Positions 55,986 to 64,000 of a stretch of 64,000 bases of DNA are shown piece after piece. How positions within the stretch are numbered: the stretch's first letter is position 1; each line of letters starts with the position of its first letter. Location of the stretch: NCBI RefSeq assembly GCF_014699075.1, contig NZ_JACXAB010000012.1, positions 44,638 to 108,637 on the forward strand, read 5' to 3'. The translations under genes and the position numbers were made by a program. This stretch comes from Microvirga sp. Lineage in GTDB: Bacteria > Pseudomonadota > Alphaproteobacteria > Rhizobiales > Beijerinckiaceae. The notes under the pieces are model-generated. The model did no database searches and was not told the origin of the DNA. It saw nothing but the letters and a program-made list of their open reading frames with translations.

Positions 55986-56201
55986 ATGGATTACCAAGTG
56001 GAATTGGTGGCTCGTGCATTCTTTGAGGCCGAGCACGACGACTTCTTGTGGGATAGCGAAGCGGAATTGGTCAGGGAAGAATTCCGCGAATATGCCCGCA
56101 ACGCCATCAGTCTCCTCGATGAAGACATCGGCGTTCTCCTGCTGGCCCTTCAGCGCGCCACGGCAGAGGAGCATCCTGAGCGCTCCAGAGCCGCAGCCTG
56201 A
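55986..56201 (+). CDS. Small acidic hypothetical protein
   Basis: This is a 71-residue protein beginning MDYQVELVARAFFEAEHDDF, rich in Glu, Ala and Leu and probably helical (EEFREYARNAISLLDEDIGV). GGTGGGG is 6 bases before the ATG. I do not recognise it. It stands behind the structured region and ahead of a convergent small membrane protein. Confidence 0.55.
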   Translation: MDYQVELVARAFFEAEHDDFLWDSEAELVREEFREYARNAISLLDEDIGVLLLALQRATAEEHPERSRAAA

Positions 56202-56299
56202 CAATCTGCCTTTTGATCGAGCGGCTTGAGATCCCTGCCTGAGGCGGCATCTCAAGCACGCCCGCGCTCAAACGCGTCCAGGCGCAGGAGTGCCGGTGA

Positions 56300-56500
56300 T
56301 CAATGGGCATCCGGCGGCAGATCGGCAATCCGCTTGATCTCATAGACAGCTAGCATCAGAAAAACCGACATGATCATAAGCCCGAGCGTGCTTGTGAGAA
56401 CACTCGCGCTGACGCCCGATGCAGACGAGACGATGGCCAGCAGGATCAGGAAGGGAAGTCCAAGGGTGATGGCGAGAACGGTAAAAAATGACCGCGGCAT
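56300..56500 (-). CDS. Small hypothetical membrane protein
   Basis: This is a 66-residue protein with two hydrophobic helices (SFFTVLAITLGLPFLILLAI and LTSTLGLMIMSVFLMLAVYE) and a short charged tail (IKRIADLPPDAH). The frame is open to an ATG at 56557, but MPRSFFTV at 56500 begins right before the first helix and has a weak AGGG upstream. No family is recognised. Confidence 0.55.
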   Translation of the reverse strand: MPRSFFTVLAITLGLPFLILLAIVSSASGVSASVLTSTLGLMIMSVFLMLAVYEIKRIADLPPDAH

Positions 56501-56638
56501 GGGGTGGACGCCCTTTGTTCTTGAGGAAGAGGTCTTGAGGAATTCAATAGCCTTCAAATCATGGAAAAAATGAGATTGCGCTCGGGCTCTGCCTCTCTCA
56601 AGTCTTCTCGGTGAATGTAACCCGAAAGAGCCCTTAAG

Positions 56639-57529
56639 TTAGAAATCCCATCGCTGTGCCTTTGCGACGAGGAAGTCGCGAAAGACCTGCACCCGTGCGA
56701 CGGAGCGCAGCTCCTCCGGATAGACCAGGTAACTGTCGAGAACCGGCATCTGCACATCGCGGAGAACTTGCTTCACCCGAGGGTTGCCGCTCATGGCGTA
56801 ATCCGGCGCCATGCCGATGCCGGCCCCGTTCTCGATGGCCGTGCGAAGCGCAAGGCTGTCATTCACCACGAGACGGCTGGGACGGGGATCCTTGGGATCT
56901 CGTCCCAGGCTGGTCAGACGGTGCAGGTCCAGGATGAAAGCCGGCTGGTCGCCTCCCAGGCAGAGGAGGGAGTGGTTGTCGAGATCCTCGACCCGCTCAG
57001 GTTCTCCGGCGCGCTCAAGATACGAATGGGCCGCATAGGCATGATACTGGATTGTGAAGAGGCGGCGCTGGATCAGGTCCGGCTGCGCCGGCCGGCGCAG
57101 CCGGATGGCGATGTCGGCTTCGCGCATGGCGAGATCCAACTCCTCGCTCGTCAGGATCAGCTGAACGCGCACATCCGGGTACAGATCAAGAAATTCCTTG
57201 ATGCGCCGCGCCAGCCAAATCCCTCCAATGCCGACCGTCGCCGTGACCCTGAGCTCGCCGGCCGGCCGCTCGCTGGTTTCCGTGAGGCGCTGACGGGTCT
57301 CGTCTAGGCGCAGGCGGATGTCCTGGGCCGCGCGGAACAGCACCTCTCCATGCTCGGTCAGGATGAGACCGCGGGGGTGACGATGAAAGAGCGGAACTTT
57401 CAGGTCGTGCTCGAGGGCGCTGATCTGGCGGCTCACCGATGACTGGTTGACCCCGAGCTTCTCGCCGGCACGGGTGAAATTCCCGGCGTCGACCACCTCG
57501 TAGAACAATCTGATTTTGTCCCAGTCCAA
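56639..57529 (-). CDS. LysR-family transcription regulator
   Basis: This is a 296-residue regulator. The winged helix-turn-helix is at residues 5-62 (KIRLFYEVVDAGNFTRAGEK then LGVNQSSVSRQISALEHDLK), with the effector domain from about residue 92. It is transcribed away from the type I secretion operon, 493 bases apart, so control of that operon is possible but distant. The effector is unknown. It has no convincing site near its own start. Confidence 0.88.
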   Translation of the reverse strand: MDWDKIRLFYEVVDAGNFTRAGEKLGVNQSSVSRQISALEHDLKVPLFHRHPRGLILTEHGEVLFRAAQDIRLRLDETRQRLTETSERPAGELRVTATVGIGGIWLARRIKEFLDLYPDVRVQLILTSEELDLAMREADIAIRLRRPAQPDLIQRRLFTIQYHAYAAHSYLERAGEPERVEDLDNHSLLCLGGDQPAFILDLHRLTSLGRDPKDPRPSRLVVNDSLALRTAIENGAGIGMAPDYAMSGNPRVKQVLRDVQMPVLDSYLVYPEELRSVARVQVFRDFLVAKAQRWDF

Positions 57530-57792
57530 GACAGATCCTCAAAAGTGGGAGCAACTCTCCGTGTCTGATGCCAGATGGGAGGCCGGTGCGCGCTGCAGGT
57601 CAAGCGCTTCGCTTCCGAAACGCAATCCGTTCCTGCGCCTCCCAAAGGATTATTCCAGATCGGGAGTGGCCGCTACAGCAAAGACGATCGCGTCTTCTCC
57701 GAAGAACGGCCCTGATGTCCAGCGGTGAGCGGATCATGATCCAACAGTATTTCATGGGGCCGGTCGACGCTGAAGGATAAATTTCGTTAACT

Positions 57793-57857
57793 TTACCCAA
57801 GGGTAAGGCAGGTGAAACGAAGGCATTTATTGACTTTCAGAGCCATATTGTGAAAGT
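57793..57857. promoter_or_regulatory. Inverted repeats upstream of the secretion operon
   Basis: TTACCC-AA-GGGTAA (57793-57806) and ACTTTCA-N11-TGAAAGT (57833-57839 and 57851-57857) are both perfect. They lie 55 to 120 bases upstream of the structured RNA element and may be operators or a terminator for upstream transcription. They fall in the 493-base region between lysR and the ABC gene. Confidence 0.4.
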
Positions 57858-57910
57858 TCAACGTAGCGATACGCCACAGACATGGCGGGTTGGCCGGCAT
57901 ACCTTGAGCG

Positions 57911-57975
57911 ATGCGCGTCCAAAGGCATGATGCCGTCCCGCCATACCGGTGCAAGCCCGGTATGTTCCCCCCAAA
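57911..57975 (+). ncRNA. Putative structured cis-regulatory RNA, copy 2 (upstream of the secretion operon)
   Basis: ATGCGC, then CAAAGGCATGATGCC, then a hairpin ATACCGG (57943-57949)/CCGGTAT (57957-57963) with loop TGCAAGC, then GTTC and CCCAAAATT. This matches the element at 52263-52330 in order, loop type (TGnAAGy) and flanks, while a stem pair has changed from G-C to A-T on both sides. It ends about 48 bases before the ABC gene start. Position in a leader and conserved pairing suggest regulatory RNA; a dispersed palindromic repeat is the alternative. Confidence 0.6.
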
Positions 57976-58022
57976 ATTTCAAGCTTCTGCACCCCCACGG
58001 CCGAATGGCCAAAGGTCGCGCT

Positions 58023-59720
58023 ATGAACAGGTCTGCTGCCGCATCCGAGGCCTTGGCGGCATCCTCGGGCCCATGGCTGACACGCCCCTTCCGGGGGCTG
58101 ATCGGCCGCTTCGGCATCGCCTTTTTCATGCCGGTGCTCGAGGCAACGCTGCTGATCACCCTGTTGGCGCTGGCGCTGCCCGCTGCCCTGCTGCAGGTCT
58201 ACGACCGGATTCTGCCGAACAAGGCGACCGGCACCCTGGTGGTTCTCGCCATTACGGTAGCTCTGGCCATTGTTCTGGAGGCGCTGCTTCGGCACGTGCG
58301 GGGCAGGCTTCTGGCCCGAATGGCGGCAACCTCCGAGGCGCAGGCGCATCGTCAGGCCATGGAGTGCCTGCTTCACGCTCCTCTCTCAGCCCTGGAAGCC
58401 AACGGCAATGGCTATTATGCGGAGCGCCTTTCCGCCATCGGCACCCTGCGCGAGGCATGGTCGGGGCCGGCTCTGCAGGCCATGCTCGATCTGCCTTTCG
58501 CACTGCTTTACCTCGTTGGGATCTGGTATCTCGCCGGCCCGCTCGTGATGGTGCCGCTGGCCCTGTTGTTCGGTGTCGCATTGCTTGCGGCGTTGACGGG
58601 CCGGCGCGTGCGTCGCGCAGCGCATAACCTCGCGCTTGCCGAAGAGCGCCGTTTCAATTTTCTGTTCGACACGCTCAGCTGCATTCATCCCATGAAGGTC
58701 CTCGGCGCCGAGCCCCTGCTCGAGCGCCGCTACGAGCGCCTGCAGGGCGGCTCCGCGCAGATGCGCCGAACCCTGGCGCAGGCCATTTCGGCCGGGCAGG
58801 AGGGTGGGCAGCTGCTGGCCCAGGCCGCCACCATCGGCGTGGCAGCCTTCGGCTGTCACATGGTGCTGAACGGTCAACTCAGCGTCGGCGGACTGGGTGC
58901 CTGCACGATGCTGGTCGGACGCACGATGCAGCCATTGCTCGGTGGCGTCGCTCTCTGGTCGCGTCTTCAATCGCTTGCGGAAAGCCGGCGGCGGGTCGCG
59001 GAGATCGCCCTTCTCCCGCAGGAGCGGCATCTCGACCGGCCGGCGCTCCAGGTTTCGGACGGGCACGTGGTTCTCGACAACGTTCGTCTGCGCACCCCGC
59101 CCCACAAGGATTGGCTGTTCGACGGTTTGACCCTGGACATCAGGCCCGGCGAGATCATCGGTGTCACCGGTGCGAATGGCTCCGGTCGTTCCGCCATGCT
59201 GCGGCTGATCGCGGGCGACCTGCCGCCAACCGAAGGCCGCGTGAGGATCGACGGACAGGACCTCGCGCAGGTCGAGATGGGGCCTGCACGCCGGCAGGTT
59301 GCCATCGTGCCGCCCGATCCGGCCTTGGTGCGCGGCACGCTCCTGCAGAACCTCACGATGCATCAGCCGCATCGGGAGGCCGCCGCTCTGCACCTGGCGA
59401 CGAAATTAGGCTTGGATCAGGTGGCCGGCGCATTGCCGGGCGACTGGCATACGCCCGTCGGCGTTTCGGCGACGCCCTTGCCCCGTGGCGCAGCCCAGCG
59501 CATCGGTGTCGTGCGCGCTCTGATCGAAGAGCCGCGTATCCTCCTGCTCGACGACATCACGTCTCAGATCGACGGCGACAGCGATGCGCGGCTCGCCCAG
59601 CTCCTGGCCGGACTGCGCGGCAAGGTCACGGTCATCATCGTCACGCACCGTCCCTCGACGCTCGGGATCGCGGACCGGGTCTTCGCGATCCGTGACGGCA
59701 GACTGGAGCCTGTGTCATGA
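58023..59720 (+). CDS. Type I secretion ABC half-transporter with degenerate nucleotide site
   Basis: This is a 565-residue ABC exporter half: six membrane helices (from ATLLITLLALALPAALLQVY) and a C-terminal ATPase domain. The ATPase motifs are altered. Walker A is GANGSGRSA with Arg389 in place of Lys, Walker B is LLLDDIT with Asp511 instead of the catalytic Glu, and the LSGGQ signature is replaced by LPRGAAQR. It may therefore be the non-hydrolysing member of a heterodimer with the next gene. AAAGG sits 8 bases before ATG at 58023; the frame is open upstream through the RNA element. It overlaps the second ABC gene as ATGA. Confidence 0.85.
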   Translation: MNRSAAASEALAASSGPWLTRPFRGLIGRFGIAFFMPVLEATLLITLLALALPAALLQVYDRILPNKATGTLVVLAITVALAIVLEALLRHVRGRLLARMAATSEAQAHRQAMECLLHAPLSALEANGNGYYAERLSAIGTLREAWSGPALQAMLDLPFALLYLVGIWYLAGPLVMVPLALLFGVALLAALTGRRVRRAAHNLALAEERRFNFLFDTLSCIHPMKVLGAEPLLERRYERLQGGSAQMRRTLAQAISAGQEGGQLLAQAATIGVAAFGCHMVLNGQLSVGGLGACTMLVGRTMQPLLGGVALWSRLQSLAESRRRVAEIALLPQERHLDRPALQVSDGHVVLDNVRLRTPPHKDWLFDGLTLDIRPGEIIGVTGANGSGRSAMLRLIAGDLPPTEGRVRIDGQDLAQVEMGPARRQVAIVPPDPALVRGTLLQNLTMHQPHREAAALHLATKLGLDQVAGALPGDWHTPVGVSATPLPRGAAQRIGVVRALIEEPRILLLDDITSQIDGDSDARLAQLLAGLRGKVTVIIVTHRPSTLGIADRVFAIRDGRLEPVS

Positions 59721-61903
59721 CCCTCGCAATGGATTGTGGCCCTCAGGCTCCGGTGCATGTGTCAGAGGACCTTCTGGCGCCGTCCGATCTGGCTCGCTGC
59801 CTACCGGTTCTGCTGTGGCTGATGGAGTGGTCGGGCAGCGCGGATGATCTGCTCTCGGCACTCCCGCATGCGAAGCCCGACATCGATCTCACGGATCTGC
59901 GCAACACGCTTGCCGTACTCGGCTACCCGACCCGGATGCAGGGCCTCAAGCGGGGAGGTCTCGACCTGCGGTGCCTGCCGGCGATCCTGCTGCCGCCGGG
60001 AAAGGCTGCTGCAGTCGTCTACCGCGACGAATCCGGTCAGCTTCTGCTGTTCGATGGTGCCACTGGCGATGTGAAGCCCTGCGCGCCGGAGAAGCTGCGC
60101 GGAACCTTGATCCTTGCCGCCGAGGCGAATGTCGGCTCGTCCCGTCAGAACTGGTTCAGCGGCATCGCGCGACGGTTTCGGGGATCTCTACCGCCCCTGC
60201 TCGCGATCAGCGGGCTCATGGCGGTGCTCGGGCTCGCGGTTCCGATCTTCACCATGGCGGTCTTCGATACGGTGGTTGCCGGCTACAGCCCGGAAACGCT
60301 GCCCATGCTCATCATTGGCGTTGGCGCCGCGGTCGTGTTGGAGGTTCTCTTCCGCGTCATCCGCCAGCGTGCCCTGCTGCGCATCGCGGAGCGCCTGGAT
60401 CGACTGGTTCCAAGTGCCGTCTTCACACAATTGCTGTCCCTGCCAACCGCGCTCGTGGAGCGCGCCGGCACAGCATCTCAGGTGTCGCGTCTGCGCGATT
60501 TCGCGGCGATCCGCGAATTTCTCACCGGCAGTTTCGCCGTGGCTCTTCTGGACCTGCCGTTCACGATTCTCGTGGTGGTGCTGATGGTGGTTCTCGGCGG
60601 ATGGATCGCACTCGTGCCTGTTGGAACGGCTGTTGGATTCGTTCTTCTGTTCTGGATCTCACGCGGGTCCATGCGGCTGGCCATCGATCAGGCCGCTCGC
60701 GCCAACCAGGCCCGCGAGGCCCTGGCCGTCGAGGCGCTGGAAACGGTGCGCACGCTGAAGCTCGGGGGAGCGGAAGAGCGCTGGATCGACCGCTATGCGG
60801 CCGCTGCCGCTGCCGCCGCCGTGGCGTCTGCACGGGTCGGCACCCTGACGGGTTCGGTGCTCGCCGCAAGCCAGGCGCTCGTCACCCTGTCGGGTCTGGC
60901 TGCGGTGGTCTTGGGCGTTCTCGCAGTGCTGTCCGGTGCAATGACGGCAGGCGCGCTGATCGCCGGCATGATGCTGATCTGGCGCGTTTTGGGCCCGATG
61001 CAGACGTGCTTCGTGATGCTCTCGCGCTGGGAGCAGACCCAGGCCTCCATCCGTCAGGTGGATGGATTGATGGCGCTTGAGACGGAGCGGCCGCCGCCGC
61101 TCGAGGCTCGTATGGCGCCTCCGGAGCAGGGCGCCATCGTGTTCCACCGGGTGACCTTGCGCTATCTGCCGCAATCCGAACCCGTGCTGGCCGGCGCCAG
61201 TTTCGCCATTCAGCCCGGCCAGGTTGTGGCCGTCACCGGTGCGGAGGGCACGGGCAAATCGACCCTGCTGCTGCTGACCGCTGGCCTGTACCGGCCGCAG
61301 GGCGGTCTCGTGCGGATCGACGGGCACGATGTGCGCTCCTTCAATCCCGCCGTTCTCCGGCGCAGCATCGGTTGGGTGCCGCAATCTCCAGGATTGCTTT
61401 ATGGCACGATCGCCCAGAACCTGCGTCTGGCGCGGCCCAGTGCTTCTGACGCACAACTGCGCGCCGCCGCCGCGGAAGCCGGTGTGCTGGACGCGATCGA
61501 GGCGCTGCCGCGCGGCTTCGATACACGGGTCGGCGACAACCACAGCGGTCGATTGCCCCGCAGCATCCTGCAGCGGATCGCGCTCGCCAGCGCCTTGCTG
61601 CGTGAAGCGCCCATCCTGCTTCTCGACGAGCCGGTCGCCGGACTGGACGATGCCTGCGCCAAGGCGTTCACGGACGTCATCGCCTCCCGCCGGGGGCGCT
61701 GCACGATCCTCATGGCAACGCACAGGCCGAGCCACATTCGGCTCGCCGACCGCATCCTGCGCCTGCGGGACGGGCAGGTGGAGGAAGTTGAGCAGCCCGC
61801 TGCTCCCTCCGGTCCACGTCCGACGCGCACGCCCGTGGGCTTGCCGCTAGCGAATGCAGCCTTCGCAAATCTTTCTGCCGCTAACAGCCCCAGAGTTGGT
61901 TGA
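59717..61903 (+). CDS. Type I secretion ABC exporter (LapB-like)
   Basis: This is a 728-residue exporter. An N-terminal domain of about 130 residues resembles the C39-like domain without the catalytic Cys/His pair. It is followed by six helices and an ATPase with canonical Walker A GAEGTGKST (K514) and Walker B LLLDEPVAG (E638), but with the signature changed to GRLPRSILQR. In LapB/HlyB-type systems the inactive C39-like domain binds the substrate. It overlaps the first ABC half by four bases and the HlyD gene by one. It is probably the hydrolysing half of the pair. Confidence 0.88.
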   Translation: MTLAMDCGPQAPVHVSEDLLAPSDLARCLPVLLWLMEWSGSADDLLSALPHAKPDIDLTDLRNTLAVLGYPTRMQGLKRGGLDLRCLPAILLPPGKAAAVVYRDESGQLLLFDGATGDVKPCAPEKLRGTLILAAEANVGSSRQNWFSGIARRFRGSLPPLLAISGLMAVLGLAVPIFTMAVFDTVVAGYSPETLPMLIIGVGAAVVLEVLFRVIRQRALLRIAERLDRLVPSAVFTQLLSLPTALVERAGTASQVSRLRDFAAIREFLTGSFAVALLDLPFTILVVVLMVVLGGWIALVPVGTAVGFVLLFWISRGSMRLAIDQAARANQAREALAVEALETVRTLKLGGAEERWIDRYAAAAAAAAVASARVGTLTGSVLAASQALVTLSGLAAVVLGVLAVLSGAMTAGALIAGMMLIWRVLGPMQTCFVMLSRWEQTQASIRQVDGLMALETERPPPLEARMAPPEQGAIVFHRVTLRYLPQSEPVLAGASFAIQPGQVVAVTGAEGTGKSTLLLLTAGLYRPQGGLVRIDGHDVRSFNPAVLRRSIGWVPQSPGLLYGTIAQNLRLARPSASDAQLRAAAAEAGVLDAIEALPRGFDTRVGDNHSGRLPRSILQRIALASALLREAPILLLDEPVAGLDDACAKAFTDVIASRRGRCTILMATHRPSHIRLADRILRLRDGQVEEVEQPAAPSGPRPTRTPVGLPLANAAFANLSAANSPRVG

Positions 61904-63357
61904 TGAGCACCGCCGCAAAAACCGCCCCCGAGGCCGAAAAACTGACGCTGGCTGCACATCAGCACACGGTGGCACCTCTGCCGCGCGCCAGCCGCCAACC
62001 ACGCCCCGACAGTCATGTGCTCGCGCTGGAGGAACTGCGCATCCACGGTCTGGAGCGCGCCGTCGTTCTGGGAACCGGCCTGCTGGTGGCCGCAACCCTT
62101 GCCTGGGCTGCGCTCACCCATGTGCCGGAGGTGGCCATCGGCACGGGTGATCTCGCGCCGACGGTCGCGCCGGCACCTGTTCAGCATTTCGAGGGCGGCA
62201 TCGTCACGGAAGTGCTGGTCCACGAAGGCGACGTGGTCGAAGCCGGTCAGCCCTTGCTGCGCATGAACGATGCGGCGGCCCAGGCCGAACTCTCGCAGGC
62301 GCGGTTCCGCCTTGAGTCGCTGCAGCTGCAGTCACAGCGCCTGACCGCAGCCGCCGAGGGCAACATCATGGCGATGGAATTGCGGGGTCGCGAAGGAACC
62401 GCGAGCATTTCCGTGGCTGATGCAAGCGGAGAGGGCAGCGTCGTTCCCTCGCTGAATACCAGTCTCTTCATAGGGCCCCAGCGCGCCGCACTGGATGCAC
62501 GCCTGCGCTCCTTGAGCGATCGCATTGCTGTGCTTCACGAACAGGTGGCGCAACGGCGCAGCGAACTGGCGACCTTGTCTGGACAGATCTCTGCCCTGCA
62601 GGAGCAGATGGCGCTGCATTCCAAGGAGCTCGGCATCCGCGAGGAACTCGCGCGCAACGGATTGACCACGCGTCTTGCGGTGCTTGAGGCGCAGCGTCTG
62701 CTGATGACTTCGAAGGCCGAGCACGAGCGGCTGAACGGCCAGCATGCCACGGCCCTGCGCAGCCTGGCCGAGGCTGAGGCCCGCATTTCGGAGATGCAGT
62801 CCGCCGCTGTGGACGAGGCCCGGCAGGAAGCCGCCCGGGTGGCGCTGGAGATTGCCGAAACGGCGGAAGTCGTTCGCAAGCTGGAAGATCGAGCGGAACG
62901 GACGCTGCTGCGTGCGCCGGCTCCCGGTGTCCTGCGCGGGCTGGCGGTTCACCGTTCCGGCACGGTCTTGCCGCCTGGCGGGCTGATCGCCGAGGTCATG
63001 CCGCAGGATGCTCCGCTCGTGGCGGATGTCCGGATCACGCCGCGGGACATCGGGTTCATCGAGGTCGGTCAACCGGTGCACGTCAAGGTGCAGGCCTTCG
63101 ACTATGCGCGCTACGGTGCCGTCGACGGCATCGTGGAGCGCGTCTCGGCCGGCACGTTCCTCGACGAGCAGCGGCAGCCGCATTATCGCGTGCGCGTCGC
63201 GCTCAAGCAGCAGCATGTGGGCCGTGATCCCGGCAAGGCGCAGCTCGTGCCGGGCATGACGGTCCAGGCAGACATCACAACCGGCAACAAGACGGTGCTG
63301 CAATATCTCCTGAAGCCGATCTACTCCGCCATGGCGGCATCTTTCCACGAGCGTTGA
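61903..63357 (+). CDS. Type I secretion membrane-fusion protein (HlyD/LapC-like)
   Basis: This is a 484-residue adaptor. A single membrane helix near residue 55 (AVVLGTGLLVAATLAWAALT) is followed by a lipoyl half (HFEGGIVTEVLVHEGDVVEA), a long coiled-coil hairpin (about 110-330), the second lipoyl half (TLLRAPAPGVLRGLAVHRSG) and the HlyD-type beta domain (VQAFDYARYGAVDGIVERVS). The ATG overlaps the ABC stop by one base (TGATG). It joins the exporter to an outer-membrane TolC-type protein, which is not in the window. Confidence 0.92.
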   Translation: MSTAAKTAPEAEKLTLAAHQHTVAPLPRASRQPRPDSHVLALEELRIHGLERAVVLGTGLLVAATLAWAALTHVPEVAIGTGDLAPTVAPAPVQHFEGGIVTEVLVHEGDVVEAGQPLLRMNDAAAQAELSQARFRLESLQLQSQRLTAAAEGNIMAMELRGREGTASISVADASGEGSVVPSLNTSLFIGPQRAALDARLRSLSDRIAVLHEQVAQRRSELATLSGQISALQEQMALHSKELGIREELARNGLTTRLAVLEAQRLLMTSKAEHERLNGQHATALRSLAEAEARISEMQSAAVDEARQEAARVALEIAETAEVVRKLEDRAERTLLRAPAPGVLRGLAVHRSGTVLPPGGLIAEVMPQDAPLVADVRITPRDIGFIEVGQPVHVKVQAFDYARYGAVDGIVERVSAGTFLDEQRQPHYRVRVALKQQHVGRDPGKAQLVPGMTVQADITTGNKTVLQYLLKPIYSAMAASFHER

Positions 63358-63370
63358 GGACGCTGATCCC

Positions 63371-64000
63371 ATGAGCCAGCAACCTGATCCGACCATCCCG
63401 TTCGACGCCAGTGTGGTCGACGAGGAGGCCCTGCGCGCTCTCCGGGCGGTTCAGCGAAGCCTCCCGATGGGCGACGGAGGCGCCACCGGAAATCTGGTGG
63501 GCGGAACGGAGGCGGTTGCGGCGTTCGGGATGGTGAGGGGAGGGCCTTCCGGTGGCATCCACGTCAGGCCTCATGAGATAGACCCTCTTGAATGGAATCT
63601 GGCGCCGGCGCCGCAGGAGGCGCCATTGAAGCCCCTGGACCTCGCGCCGCCGGCCGGACCTGCGATTACTTTGGATGAGGGACCGTCCGGTGCCGATCTG
63701 TCGCTTTCTGCGGCGCCCGCGCCCCTGACAGGATCCAGAGCTAACCTGGCACGATCCTCGTCGCGTTATGTCGAGACTGAATTGGGCGATTCATCGGTGC
63801 AGTTGATGTCCCCGGTGTTCGCCGACACTCCTGACAATCCAGTCGTCGCGACTCCTCCTACCACCCTGAGGCCGGATCCGCAGGAACCGGCCGACATGCT
63901 TGCCGATCCGCCTGCAGTGATTGCGCGCGATGTTGGTGGTTTGGAGGACACGGGCATCCGTCTGGACCTGTCGGCGGGGCTGGTGGACCGGGACGGCTCG
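63371..64000 (+). CDS. N-terminal part of a large type I-secreted adhesin-like protein
   Basis: This frame is open to the right edge, 210 codons. It begins MSQQPDPTIPFDASVVDEEA, continues with a Pro/Ala-rich, repeat-poor region, and ends in EDTGIRLDLSAGLVDRDGS. That ending is the start of the VEDTxIxLDLSAxLxDxDGSE-type repeat found in giant RTX/Bap-like adhesins. It directly follows the exporter and adaptor genes, 13 bases after the HlyD stop, so it is the likely substrate. The C-terminal secretion signal and most repeats lie outside the window. Confidence 0.8.
   Translation, partial: MSQQPDPTIPFDASVVDEEALRALRAVQRSLPMGDGGATGNLVGGTEAVAAFGMVRGGPSGGIHVRPHEIDPLEWNLAPAPQEAPLKPLDLAPPAGPAITLDEGPSGADLSLSAAPAPLTGSRANLARSSSRYVETELGDSSVQLMSPVFADTPDNPVVATPPTTLRPDPQEPADMLADPPAVIARDVGGLEDTGIRLDLSAGLVDRDGS

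Overview
The window is GC-rich chromosomal DNA from an alphaproteobacterium. The best guess is Hyphomicrobiales (Rhizobiales), in or near the Methylobacteriaceae/Microvirga group. The evidence is the alphaproteobacterial cellulose gene bcsN, an apparent mmgR/alpha-r8-type small RNA, paired Fur-family regulators, and the overall gene style (tight ATGA overlaps, GC-rich third positions). The genus is inference only. There are no rRNA or tRNA genes, CRISPR arrays or complete insertion sequences.

Layout. 1-5.9 kb: the tail of an unidentified gene, then a minus-strand dipeptide/oligopeptide ABC transporter operon (dppA-B-C-D-F) with an intrinsic-terminator-like hairpin between dppA and dppB. 6.1-17.3 kb: a minus-strand chemosensory operon, cheW-cheR(TPR)-cheW-mcp-cheA(REC)-cheB-(REC-REC-kinase)-(REC-PAS-kinase-REC). 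Its parts match the Wsp surface-sensing system, but two hybrid kinases stand where the diguanylate cyclase WspR would be. 17.4-26.6 kb: a minus-strand cellulose locus, bcsN, then bcsA-bcsB-bcsZ and a TPR protein. It lies directly upstream of the chemosensory operon on the same strand. 27-32.4 kb: a frameshifted Bcr/CflA-type exporter, a LysR regulator, and a glutarate/lysine-catabolism set (gcdH, a DapB-like protein lacking the usual His pair, a class III CoA-transferase). 32.4-37.4 kb: a TetR regulator divergent from an RND efflux pair, closed by a clear terminator. 37.4-38.5 kb: two Fur-family regulators, one Zur-like and one without the zinc cysteines. 38.6-46 kb: a sugar ABC transporter with two sugar-metabolism enzymes, controlled by a divergent LacI regulator with a perfect palindromic operator. 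46-52 kb: a probable mmgR-like sRNA, a VOC protein, phosphoglucomutase, an orphan TctC-type binding protein, a DUF1194 protein, a DoxX protein and a small hypothetical. 52.3-64 kb: a membrane-bound GGDEF-EAL protein, a 48-residue ORF with an ideal ribosome binding site, a LuxR-type regulator, small proteins, a LysR regulator, and a type I secretion operon (two ABC half-transporters and an HlyD-like adaptor). That operon leads into a large adhesin-like substrate cut by the window edge.

How it fits together. Much of the window concerns surface life: cellulose synthesis activated by c-di-GMP (PilZ domain in BcsA), glucose-1-phosphate supply (pgm), a Wsp-like sensor array, a c-di-GMP metabolic protein, and a LapBC-like exporter for a giant adhesin. 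The most novel-looking item is a pair of similar, apparently structured RNA elements. One lies upstream of the GGDEF-EAL gene (about 52263-52330) and one upstream of the type I secretion operon (about 57911-57975). They share loops and flanks, and a stem pair differs in a compensatory way.
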